The notes under the pieces were generated by a model that was given only the letters and a program-made list of their open reading frames with translations, ran no database searches and was not told the origin of the DNA. Below, one piece after another: positions 50,864 to 58,821 of a DNA stretch of 64,000 nt; positions within the stretch are counted from its first letter, which is position 1, and every line of letters starts with the position of its first letter. The position numbers were made by a program, and so were the translations under genes. The stretch comes from an uncultured Bacteroidales bacterium (GTDB lineage: Bacteria; Bacteroidota; Bacteroidia; Bacteroidales; Bacteroidaceae), in the NCBI GenBank assembly GCA_902779165.1, contig CACZAN010000002.1, positions 1 to 64,000 of the forward strand, in the 5' to 3' direction.

Positions 50864-51694
50864 GATGAAGCGGGTGGTGGCGAGAATCTCGCCATCTATG
50901 GCGTCGGGAGTGGTGACGGAGACTGTGTGCTGGCCCGTAACGTATTCGCCCGTGAGGGGATTACGGATATGACGGCGGTCAGCAGTAGCGTTGCCTGAGG
51001 TGGTGAGGCACTGGCCAGAGGGGATGTCTGAGGGGTTCTGGCCAAGACTGAGGATGCTGCTATTGCCGAGGTTGATGAGGGCATCGGTGATGCCGTATTC
51101 GGGTAGGAGAGGGCGCAGGCGTTCGAGGGCGTAGCCTTTGAGGATGCCGGAGAGATCGAGGATGATGGAAGGATTGTGGAGGCGGAGGTAGCCGCTTCTA
51201 CTTCCGCTGTCGGGAATGAGTTCCACGGAGTTGATGAGGCCGGGGACGAAGTCGGGGCTGTTGACGGTGATGTCGAAGAGGCCGCCGGTTTCGCGGTGGG
51301 CTTGAAGGCAACGGGCGAGGAGGTTGAAGAGGGCAGGGGATAGTAGAGGAGAGGGGGCTTGGGCGGACGGACCGCCGAAGACAGGGCTCAGCGAGGGAGT
51401 GAGGACGGAGGCGTGGACAGCTCGGGAGAGCTCGCTGTCGGGGTCGAAGCGGTTGCCCATCTTTTCCACGGCGAGGAGTTCTGAGCGGACGGCAGCTTCC
51501 GCAGCCTCGAACTCCGATTCGGAAAGGGAGCCGAGGAGCAGAAGATCCACACGGGTATGCAGGGCCTCGAACCAGGCGTAGTAGCGGTTCTGCGAGGGAG
51601 AATGATCTCCTTGGTCGGGTCGTTGCGGACTGCCAGAGCGAAAGAGATGGGGCATGGGGAGAAAAGAAACCTCGCGGGGGTTATCGCGAGGCAT
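50852..51694 (-). CDS. apbE: ApbE-family FAD:protein FMN transferase, C-terminally truncated
   Basis: A 280-residue protein: AWFEALHTRVDLLLLG, MGNRFDPDSELSRAV, ETGGLFDITV, PSIILDLSGILKGYALERL and INLGNSSILSLG follow the ApbE family that attaches FMN to Thr residues of NQR/RNF-type subunits. The family's C-terminal helix-strand after SVTTPDAIDGEILAT is replaced by RFIFLS and a stop, exactly where the anti-sigma remnant begins, so the gene appears cut by a deletion or rearrangement. There is also no signal peptide. Activity is doubtful. It starts 9 bases after the DUF1080 gene. Confidence 0.82.
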   Translation of the reverse strand: MPRDNPREVSFLPMPHLFRSGSPQRPDQGDHSPSQNRYYAWFEALHTRVDLLLLGSLSESEFEAAEAAVRSELLAVEKMGNRFDPDSELSRAVHASVLTPSLSPVFGGPSAQAPSPLLSPALFNLLARCLQAHRETGGLFDITVNSPDFVPGLINSVELIPDSGSRSGYLRLHNPSIILDLSGILKGYALERLRPLLPEYGITDALINLGNSSILSLGQNPSDIPSGQCLTTSGNATADRRHIRNPLTGEYVTGQHTVSVTTPDAIDGEILATTRFIFLS

Positions 51695-51703
51695 GATGAA
51701 GAA

Positions 51704-53089
51704 TTACAGTTCCTTGATCTTGATGTTCTTGAAGTGAACCTCATCGCCGTGATCCTGTAGGAGGATGTGACCTTCGGCGGCATTACCGAAATTAGGCCAG
51801 TCTTTGTATTTGCTGTAGGCCACGAGGGCGTTCCACTCTTGGTCGTCGCGGTTGTACTCGAGGAGTTTTACGCCGTTGAGCCAGTGCTCCACGTGCTTGT
51901 CCTGTACGATGATGAGTGCGGTGTTCCATACGCCGATATGGAAGGGTTTCTGTTCGGGTGCAGGGATGAGGTCGTAGAGTGAGCCGAGACGGCGGTTGCC
52001 CTTCACACCCAGCTTGGCATCGGGGTGACGTTCGTCATCGAGGATCTGGAATTCGCAGCCGATGGCCGATCCGGCACCTTTATTCATCTCCGGATCCACG
52101 AAGTATTTGATGCCGCTGTTGGCGCCGTTGGTGATCTTGAAGTCTACGGACAGCATGAAGTTGCGGTAGGTGCGCGTGGTGACGATGTCGCCTCCGTTGG
52201 TGCTCTCGCCGCCTCCGGCTTTGTGGACGATGAGCTCGCCGTTCCTGATACTCCACCCTTTCTCGGGGAAGTGGTCGAGGCGGGCTCCGCGCCATCCTTC
52301 GGTGGTCTTGCCGTCCCAGAGCAGCTTCCAGCCCTCACGTTGTTCGGTGCCAGTGAGGGCGTTGTCAGTACCTGACAGCTGAGGGGCAGACACATCAGGT
52401 GGATTCTGAGAAGACGGAACATCGGGGGTGGAATAGAGGTAGGCGTCCTGAGTGCAGATGCGGATGTTGCGCCAGCTGATGGTCTTGCCTTCCTTGGAGG
52501 TGTCACCCCCGATGGAGTGTACTTGCAGGGCGATGAAGCCACTGGCATCCACTTCGTCGATGAGGTCGGCGCAGTTGATGTCGTTCACCCAGGTGCGGAT
52601 GCGACGGCCTACAGCCTCGATGCGGACTCGGTTCCACTCATTATTCTTGAAGGCGCGTTGAGCGGGTACGTTCTTGATGAGCGGATAGAGCCATCCACGC
52701 CGTGCTTCGTCGTAGATGCCACCCGTCCAGGCACGAGTGCTGGGGTCGATCTCGAACTGATAGCCATGAACGCGCCCGTTCTGGTAGTCTTTGGTGCTGT
52801 GGCTACGCAGCTGTACGCCGGAGTTCAGTGCATCATCCACCAGGAACTCAAACTCCAGGATGAAGTCGCCGTAGTCCTGCTTGGTGCAGAGGAAGGAGTT
52901 TTCTGTATTGGTCTTGGAGTAGCCTACGATGGCTCCGTTCTCCACTTTGTAGGTGGCTTTGCCGCCACGTTGTGTCCAACCCTTGAGGTTCTTGCCGTTG
53001 AAAAGTGTGGTCCATTCCTCTGCGTTGAGAGGAAAGGTGAGGGTCTGCAACATTGTTGCAGCGCAGAGTGCAAGGAGAAACTTTTTCAT
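51704..53089 (-). CDS. Exported protein with two DUF1080 (3-keto-disaccharide hydrolase-type) domains
   Basis: 461 residues from the ATG at 53089 ([20 protein letters not shown], signal peptide). First domain about 23-205 ([33 protein letters not shown]...[23 protein letters not shown]), linker with [15 protein letters not shown], second domain about 240-460 ([20 protein letters not shown]...[13 protein letters not shown]). The DUF1080 beta-sandwich cleaves 3-keto-glycosides in Bacteroides. Two Gfo/Idh/MocA oxidoreductases lie upstream on the same strand, the same gene combination as in known keto-glycoside loci. Between it and the nearer oxidoreductase lies a degenerate inverted-repeat element. 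Confidence 0.9.
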   Translation of the reverse strand: MKKFLLALCAATMLQTLTFPLNAEEWTTLFNGKNLKGWTQRGGKATYKVENGAIVGYSKTNTENSFLCTKQDYGDFILEFEFLVDDALNSGVQLRSHSTKDYQNGRVHGYQFEIDPSTRAWTGGIYDEARRGWLYPLIKNVPAQRAFKNNEWNRVRIEAVGRRIRTWVNDINCADLIDEVDASGFIALQVHSIGGDTSKEGKTISWRNIRICTQDAYLYSTPDVPSSQNPPDVSAPQLSGTDNALTGTEQREGWKLLWDGKTTEGWRGARLDHFPEKGWSIRNGELIVHKAGGGESTNGGDIVTTRTYRNFMLSVDFKITNGANSGIKYFVDPEMNKGAGSAIGCEFQILDDERHPDAKLGVKGNRRLGSLYDLIPAPEQKPFHIGVWNTALIIVQDKHVEHWLNGVKLLEYNRDDQEWNALVAYSKYKDWPNFGNAAEGHILLQDHGDEVHFKNIKIKEL

Positions 53090-53105
53090 ATAGAAGTCAT
53101 TCATT

Positions 53106-53290
53106 TAAGTAGGTAATCAAATTTATTTTACATTATTTCCAGTAGGTGTGTTTATGTATTTTATCACTCTTCTGCGCATCTTTTTCTCTTCCTCTCAGTC
53201 ACTTAGACCGCTAAGTTCCTTCGAAGAAGAGAAAAATCTGCATCCAAATAGAAAATAAAATACATTAAACTATTTTTAATCACCTACTTA
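53106..53290. mobile_element. Degenerate inverted-repeat (MITE-like) element between DUF1080 and oxidoreductase genes
   Basis: Ends TAAGTAGGTAATCAAA and, on the other strand, TAAGTAGGTGATTAAA. Both arms continue with ATGTATTTTAT and (G)CATCTTTTTCTCTTCC/GCAGATTTTTCTCTTCTTC in the same order, so the ~185 bp is an imperfect palindrome with arms near 90 bases. It contains no gene and fills the gap between two minus-strand genes. Confidence 0.7.
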
Positions 53291-53300
53291 GATAATTAAA

Positions 53301-54743
53301 CTACAATTTATAGAACTCTTCCCAACCCTTACGCGGGGGCAGACCACCGGCCAGGAGGGCGTTGGCGAAGGCGTTGTTGGTGAACTGCTTGGTGCGCGGG
53401 TCGAAGAATAACTGGGTGTTCAGGCGCTGTGCGATGACACCGAGGCAGAAGACCTGGGAGAGTACACCGTTGATTTCGAAGGGTGAGCGCGTCTTCTCGC
53501 GTCCCATGCAGGCGAGGAGGAAGTTCTGCTGGTGGTTGCTGGGGCTCTTGGGTACTTCGGGCAGTCGGCTCTGCATCTCGCGGGCTTTCTCTTCGGGAAT
53601 GATGCTGAGCGTGCTGCCGTGGCTGCCGCCCTTGAAGATCAGGTCGCGGGAGTAGATGATCTTACCGGGGTTGAGTTGTGCTCGTGGCGTGTCGCCCTGG
53701 TTGGTGCTGGGGATGTTGGCGTTGTATTCCGATCCGCCATAACCTTCGGGCAGGGGCGGCAGGTTGTCCAGGCCGTCGTACCACGTGATATCCACGGGTG
53801 GCATGTTGCCCCGGGCACCGAAGCGGAAGAGAATGGTGGAGCTGTAAGGGTAGAAGAAATCGTTGTGTGCCTTCTGGTTGAGCAGCGTCACCTCGTAGGG
53901 CAGCCCCAGATTCAAGAACTCATGCACGGTGTCGAGGATGTGTGCTCCCCAGTCGCCGAGGGCTCCCATTCCGAAGTCATACCACGAGCGCCATTCGCCC
54001 TGATGGTACTTTCCGGAGTAGTCATGCCACTGGGCAGCACCGAGCCAGGTGTCCCAATCCATGCCCTGCGGCAAGGTCTCTGCTTCGGGCAGGTGTTTGA
54101 TATTCGGGTCGAAACGATGCCAGCGACGGCTGTTGTTCATGTGAGCAGTGACGGCGGTGACATCCTTGATGATGCCTGCCTCCTGCCACGCCTTGAACTG
54201 GAAGTAGTTGCCTTCGGAGTGGCCTTGGTTACCTACTTGGGTGGCCAGTTCGGGATGACGGCGTGCCATCTGCATGAGGAGTTCAGCTTCGAGGAAGGTA
54301 CGCGTCATGGGCTTCTCCAGATAGATGTGCTTGCCGTGGGCGAGCGCCATCATGGCAATGGGGAAGTGGATGTGGTCGGGCACGGCAGCCACCACGGCTT
54401 CGAAGTCGCCGGCAGCTTTCTCGAACAGCTCGCGGAAGTCGCGGAAGCGCTTGACGTTGGGGTATTTCTGCAGCACTTTCTGGCACTGCTTTCCGTCGAG
54501 GTCTACGTCGCAGAGGGCGGTGACTTCGACCATCCCCGTACGGAGGAAGTCGTCGAAGTCCTGTTCGCCGCGATTGCCGATGCCGATAAAGGCAACCTTC
54601 ACCTTTTCTTTCTTTGCATCTGCGGCCTCGCGGGAAGTCATGAGGTTGGGAGTGGCTGCGGAGGCCAGCGAGGGCACACCGCCGAGGGCGATACCAGCAA
54701 CGCCGGCGCCCATGGTCTTGAGGAAGTTTCTGCGGGTAGTCAT
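53301..54743 (-). CDS. Gfo/Idh/MocA-family oxidoreductase with Tat signal (copy 1)
   Basis: A 480-residue protein. The N-terminus MTTRRNFLKTMGAGVAGIAL is a twin-arginine signal. The NAD-binding motif VKVAFIGIGNRGEQDF and the catalytic segment HGKHIYLEKPMTRTFLEAE (EKP) follow; the C-terminal half is the substrate domain. Exported members in Bacteroidetes carry their own tightly bound NAD and act on glycosides, for example oxidising C3 or in GH109-like N-acetylgalactosaminidase chemistry. With DUF1080 downstream, a role in 3-keto-sugar metabolism in the periplasm is inferred. Confidence 0.92.
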   Translation of the reverse strand: MTTRRNFLKTMGAGVAGIALGGVPSLASAATPNLMTSREAADAKKEKVKVAFIGIGNRGEQDFDDFLRTGMVEVTALCDVDLDGKQCQKVLQKYPNVKRFRDFRELFEKAAGDFEAVVAAVPDHIHFPIAMMALAHGKHIYLEKPMTRTFLEAELLMQMARRHPELATQVGNQGHSEGNYFQFKAWQEAGIIKDVTAVTAHMNNSRRWHRFDPNIKHLPEAETLPQGMDWDTWLGAAQWHDYSGKYHQGEWRSWYDFGMGALGDWGAHILDTVHEFLNLGLPYEVTLLNQKAHNDFFYPYSSTILFRFGARGNMPPVDITWYDGLDNLPPLPEGYGGSEYNANIPSTNQGDTPRAQLNPGKIIYSRDLIFKGGSHGSTLSIIPEEKAREMQSRLPEVPKSPSNHQQNFLLACMGREKTRSPFEINGVLSQVFCLGVIAQRLNTQLFFDPRTKQFTNNAFANALLAGGLPPRKGWEEFYKL

Positions 54744-54798
54744 AGATATATTTGACGATTATACGATTTTACGATTTGACAATTTGCGATTTTCGAAT

Positions 54799-55116
54799 TT
54801 ATGCCTGATGGTGATGGCGGTGGGAACGATAGCCGCGTTCGTGGCGATGGAGAATGAAGGGGAGCTGGTGCTCATCTTTGGGTTTGCGGCCGATGAGACA
54901 GAGAAAACCGTAAACGAGCAGGCGTAGTACAATCCATACCGCATAGAGCACAAAGGTTGCCTCAAGCACATAGAGGATGGATGTCCACAATTCGGAGAGC
55001 GGTGCATCATAGTGAATGATGGCGTAGACGTTCAATCCAACGGCTATGAGGAAACAAACGAGGAGCGACAGGCTCTCTTTGCGGATGCGGTGGGAGGGAA
55101 GGTAGAAGTAGGGCAT
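54799..55116 (-). CDS. Small membrane protein with His-rich C-terminus
   Basis: A 105-residue protein with two membrane segments (SLSLLVCFLIAVGLNVYAIIHY and SILYVLEATFVLYAVWIVLRLLVYGFLCLIG) and a cytoplasmic tail EHQLPFILHRHERGYRSHRHHHQA that could bind metal. I do not recognise the family. It lies between two Tat-exported oxidoreductase genes on the same strand, 55 bases from one, and may be co-transcribed. An intergenic array of GATTTTACGATTT-type units separates it from the downstream gene (54758-54795). Confidence 0.7.
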   Translation of the reverse strand: MPYFYLPSHRIRKESLSLLVCFLIAVGLNVYAIIHYDAPLSELWTSILYVLEATFVLYAVWIVLRLLVYGFLCLIGRKPKDEHQLPFILHRHERGYRSHRHHHQA

Positions 55117-55131
55117 TTGTTCAATGAAAGA

Positions 55132-55190
55132 AGTTTAAGGGCTTAAGAGTTTAAGGAGTTTAAGGGTTTAAGAGTTTAAGGAGTTTAAGG
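55132..55190. repeat. GT-rich tandem repeat of TTTAAG(G) units
   Basis: About seven units (GTTTAAGGGCTTAAGAG, TTTAAGGAG...). Same unit family as 15981-16053. It lies just upstream of the small membrane protein gene. Confidence 0.75.
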
Positions 55191-55234
55191 GGGGTAGTTA
55201 AGAGCTTAATTTCCAATATCTCAATATCCAATTT

Positions 55235-56500
55235 TCAAGTCCCATAGGGCTCGTAGTCGATCTTCATCTCCTCGGGGAAGGGCAGGGGTTGTCCCTGTAC
55301 GATGGCCTCGTGACCGATGAGGCAGAGTTGTGTGGCATAGTACCCTTCTTCGGCAATGCGAGGCGGCTGCTTCTGGGTGCACACAGCTTCCACGAACGCT
55401 TCGGTGAGTAGCGAGGTGCCGTCGGTCTCGGGGGCTTTGCCGAGGATGAACTCGCCCGGGTTGTTGCGGGCCACCTCGGGATCCCAGCTGCTGCCGGCGA
55501 AGGTGTTGGAACCCCAGATTTTGTCTTCCCATTCCATCAGCATCTGCACAAAGGCGGGAGCCGGAGCCGGCCCGTAGTCTTCGAAGTAGAATTTACCGCG
55601 CTCGGGTTCCACCGTGCCTTTGTTGCCTAGGATTTGCTCCTCGAGGCCGTAGAACTTGTTGCTGATGACCGAGGCGTAGGTCATCTGGCGCCCGTCGTCG
55701 AACTCATAGATGCAGTGAACGTTGTCATAAACCTCGCGACCGTCCTTCCAATGGGTGATGGCGCCACTGCCCATGACGCGTGTCGGCAGTTTGCCCAGTG
55801 CCCACGTGCCGACCTGCAACTGGTGGCATGCCAGCTCCGTCATCAAGCCTTTGGACGACTCCTTGTAGAGGCGCCAGTTGATGAGGCGCTCCAGTTCGGG
55901 CGAGGGTACGTCGCGCCGCCAGTCGCCATTGCGGTTCCAGAAGGCGTGCACGGCGTTGATGTCGCCGAAGAGGTTCTGATGCACGAGGTCCATCACCTTG
56001 ATGTAGCGCGGGTCGAAAAGGCGCTGCTGGCCGGTGAAGAAGATGAGCCCCGTCTCCAGGTGACGGCGGTAGAGGGCCCGTGTCTCTTCCATTGTGTAGG
56101 CAATAGCTTTCTCGCAGTACACATGTTTTCCTGCGTCGAAGGCATCCATTGCTATCTGGTAGTGGGTGTTTAGCGGGGTGGCGATGACCACTCCGTCTAT
56201 CGTTTTATCTTCCAGTAGTTTCCGATAGTCGGTGTAAGTCTTGGCGGAGGGCACGGTCTTCAGTGCCTCGTCCAGTGAGGGCTGGTAGATGTCGGCGAAG
56301 GCCACCACCTCGCACTTCGGGTTCTCTGCCAGGAAACTGAGGAGGAACCGGCCGCGAGAGCCTGGCCCTATCATCCCCAACCGGCAGCGTTCCTTGGCAC
56401 TTTCCTCAACGGTGGCGAAGGTCCTCAACCAGGGACTGGTGGCGGCGAGGGTTGTGGCTCCCATCAGCCCCAGATTCTTCAGAAAATCTCTTCTGTCCAT
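55235..56500 (-). CDS. Gfo/Idh/MocA-family oxidoreductase with Tat signal (copy 2)
   Basis: A 421-residue protein with Tat signal MDRRDFLKNLGLMGATTLA, Rossmann segment RCRLGMIGPGSRGRFLLSFL, and the EKP-like catalytic stretch AGKHVYCEKAIAYTMEETR, where the usual Pro is Ala. It then has FTGQQRLFDPRYIKVMDLV and the C-terminal barrel. It is paralogous to the 53301-54743 product. The pair probably forms oxidising and reducing partners in periplasmic keto-sugar chemistry, by analogy with characterised Bacteroides loci; substrate unknown. Confidence 0.92.
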   Translation of the reverse strand: MDRRDFLKNLGLMGATTLAATSPWLRTFATVEESAKERCRLGMIGPGSRGRFLLSFLAENPKCEVVAFADIYQPSLDEALKTVPSAKTYTDYRKLLEDKTIDGVVIATPLNTHYQIAMDAFDAGKHVYCEKAIAYTMEETRALYRRHLETGLIFFTGQQRLFDPRYIKVMDLVHQNLFGDINAVHAFWNRNGDWRRDVPSPELERLINWRLYKESSKGLMTELACHQLQVGTWALGKLPTRVMGSGAITHWKDGREVYDNVHCIYEFDDGRQMTYASVISNKFYGLEEQILGNKGTVEPERGKFYFEDYGPAPAPAFVQMLMEWEDKIWGSNTFAGSSWDPEVARNNPGEFILGKAPETDGTSLLTEAFVEAVCTQKQPPRIAEEGYYATQLCLIGHEAIVQGQPLPFPEEMKIDYEPYGT

Positions 56501-56528
56501 TATCTATAGATTACGATATTACGATTTC

Positions 56529-56573
56529 ATATTTCAACCTTTCAATGTTTCAACCTTTCAACCTTTCAACCTT
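56529..56573. repeat. Tandem repeat of TTTCAACC units after recG
   Basis: About five TTTCAACC/TTTCAATG units fill the space between the second oxidoreductase gene and the recG stop; same type as 6932-6980. Confidence 0.8.
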
Positions 56574-58698
56574 ATGATATACCGCTCCAGTCAACATCAT
56601 TCTTGTTCAGTTCTCGCAGATGTGCCCACATCCGGGCATTCTCCGGACGATTCTGGTCGGGGTCTTCGTCCAGTATCTCGTTCGCTGTGTCGCGTGCCAA
56701 CTGCACGAGCTGTCCGTCTCGCGCCAGGTTGGCGATATGCAGGTCGAAAGCCACGCCGCTCTGCTGCGTTCCTTCCAGGTCGCCGGGACCGCGGAACTTC
56801 AGGTCAGCCTCGGCAATCTCGAAGCCGTCGTTCGTCTCACACATGATATCGATGCGGCGTTTGGTGTCCTGCGAGAGTTCGTACTTCGTCACGAGAATGC
56901 AGTAGCTCTGGTCTGCACCGCGACCTACCCGGCCCCGCAGCTGGTGCAGCTGTGCCAGTCCGAATCGTTCGGCATTCTGAATCACCATCACCGAGGCATT
57001 CGGCACATTCACGCCCACCTCAATGACAGTCGTGGCCACGAGGATATTTATCTCTCCACCCACGAAACGCTCCATCACGGCATCTTTCTCCGCAGGTTTC
57101 ATCTGGCCGTGCACCTTGGCAATCTGCAGGTCTGGGAAGACTTCGCAGAGCTGCGTGTAGCCGTTCTCGAGGTCTTGCATATCTATCTTCTCGCTCTCTT
57201 TGATGAGTGGATAGACCACATACACCTGCCTTCCCTTCTGGATTTCAGAACGGATACCTCGGTACAGCGTCTCCGGCTTCTCGGTCCAGAAGTGCCGTGT
57301 CTCTATGGGCTTGCGGCCGGGCGGCAACTCGTCGATAATGCTGACGTCGAGGTCGCCGTAGAGCGTCATCGCTAACGTTCGGGGAATGGGCGTCGCCGTC
57401 ATCACGAGTACGTGTGGCGGCACCTCGCTCTTCTTCCACAGACGGGCTCGCTGTGCTACACCGAAGCGGTGTTGCTCGTCGATGATGACCAGCCCCAGGC
57501 GCGAGAACTCCACCGTATCTTCCAGCACGGCGTGGGTGCCAATGAGGAGTTGCACATCGCCCGCACGCGTACCTTCTATAATAGGTTCGCGTTTCTTCTT
57601 GCCCTTGACGTTGCCCGTCAGCAGTTCCACGCGAACAGGCATATCCTTCAGCAACTCCCGGAATGTCGTCAGATGCTGCTCCGCCAGAATCTCCGTTGGT
57701 GCCATCAGACAAGCCTGGTAGCCGTTGCCTACGGCGATGAGCATCAGCAGCAGCGCCACCAGCGTCTTGCCGCTTCCCACGTCGCCCTGCAGCAGACGGT
57801 TCATCTGTTTGCCGGACTTCATGTCGTTCCACATCTCGCGGATGACCCTCTTCTGCGCACCCGTCAGCTCAAACGGGAGGTAGTTTTCATAGAATGAGTT
57901 GAAATGTGCGCCGACGGTGTAGAAGATGTGACCGCGAACCTGCTGCTGGCGCAGACGTGTGTAGCGCAACAGGTTCAGCTGGATGAAGAACAGCTCCTCG
58001 AACTTCTGACGGTAGGTGGCGCGGCGCAGCGCCTCGGCGCTCTCCGGAAAGTGCAGGTCGCGGATGGACTGCGCCCGCGATACCAGACAGAGGCGCTGGA
58101 TGAGGCTGTCGGGCAGCGTCTCATACAGGCGGTCGGTGGGCCGCTTGTCGAACAGCGTCTTCATCAGACGTTCGATGCATCGGCTGTTCATGCCTGCCTT
58201 CTTCATCTTGTCCGTCGTGTTGTAGTAAGGCTGCAGACCCATAGCATCCAGCTGCAGCGTGTCGGCAGGATCCAGGTCGGGGTGAGGAATGTTGATGCGC
58301 CCGTTGAAGACTCCGGGACGGCCGAAGGCAACATATTTCTTGCCTATCAGATAGTTCTTCTTAATCCACTTGAAAGCCCCCGACTGGAACCACACAAGAT
58401 CCACGATCCCGTGGCCGTCGGTGAAATGGGCTATCAGATGACGCTTGCGGCCATGCCCCTCCTCTTCGAAGCTTAGGATCTCGCCCAGCACCTGCACAAA
58501 CGGCATATCAGCCGTCAGCTCGTGGACGTAGAAAAGCCGTGTGCGGTCGATGTGCTTGTAGGGGAAATAGTACAGCATATCACGGAACGTCGTGATGCCG
58601 AGTTCCGATTCCAGTACTTTTGCCCGTTGTGGACCGACGCCTGGTAAGTAGGTTATAGAAGTCGTTAGGTCGATAGGCGAGGGTGTTTCCGCCTGCAA
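56572..58698 (-). CDS. recG: ATP-dependent DNA helicase RecG
   Basis: A 708-residue protein of standard length: wedge domain (SITYLPGVGPQRAKVLESELGI), helicase core with Walker A LLQGDVGSGKTLVALL, DExH-type IIDEQHRFG, VMTATPIPRTLAMTLYGD and QLRGRVGRG motif VI. It reverses stalled replication forks and processes recombination intermediates. No ATG exists near the N-terminus; the only candidate is TTG at 58698, which overlaps a TATATTTG promoter-like box, so the true start and promoter remain unclear. Confidence 0.96.
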   Translation of the reverse strand: MQAETPSPIDLTTSITYLPGVGPQRAKVLESELGITTFRDMLYYFPYKHIDRTRLFYVHELTADMPFVQVLGEILSFEEEGHGRKRHLIAHFTDGHGIVDLVWFQSGAFKWIKKNYLIGKKYVAFGRPGVFNGRINIPHPDLDPADTLQLDAMGLQPYYNTTDKMKKAGMNSRCIERLMKTLFDKRPTDRLYETLPDSLIQRLCLVSRAQSIRDLHFPESAEALRRATYRQKFEELFFIQLNLLRYTRLRQQQVRGHIFYTVGAHFNSFYENYLPFELTGAQKRVIREMWNDMKSGKQMNRLLQGDVGSGKTLVALLLMLIAVGNGYQACLMAPTEILAEQHLTTFRELLKDMPVRVELLTGNVKGKKKREPIIEGTRAGDVQLLIGTHAVLEDTVEFSRLGLVIIDEQHRFGVAQRARLWKKSEVPPHVLVMTATPIPRTLAMTLYGDLDVSIIDELPPGRKPIETRHFWTEKPETLYRGIRSEIQKGRQVYVVYPLIKESEKIDMQDLENGYTQLCEVFPDLQIAKVHGQMKPAEKDAVMERFVGGEINILVATTVIEVGVNVPNASVMVIQNAERFGLAQLHQLRGRVGRGADQSYCILVTKYELSQDTKRRIDIMCETNDGFEIAEADLKFRGPGDLEGTQQSGVAFDLHIANLARDGQLVQLARDTANEILDEDPDQNRPENARMWAHLRELNKNDVDWSGIS

Positions 58699-58790
58699 AT
58701 ATACGATAAAAAAATAAAGGTTCGGCGTTCGGGCGGGCGTAATTAACGATGATTAACAGAAAGGGAGCCCGAAAGTACGGAAATAATGCT

Positions 58791-58798
58791 TACCTTTG
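58791..58798 (+). promoter_or_regulatory. -7 box (TACCTTTG) of the alpha-L-fucosidase gene
   Basis: TACCTTTGCCCTG, 24 bases before the fucosidase ATG. Confidence 0.65.
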
Positions 58799-58821
58799 CC
58801 CTGTAAACCTCCCGTTCTCGT

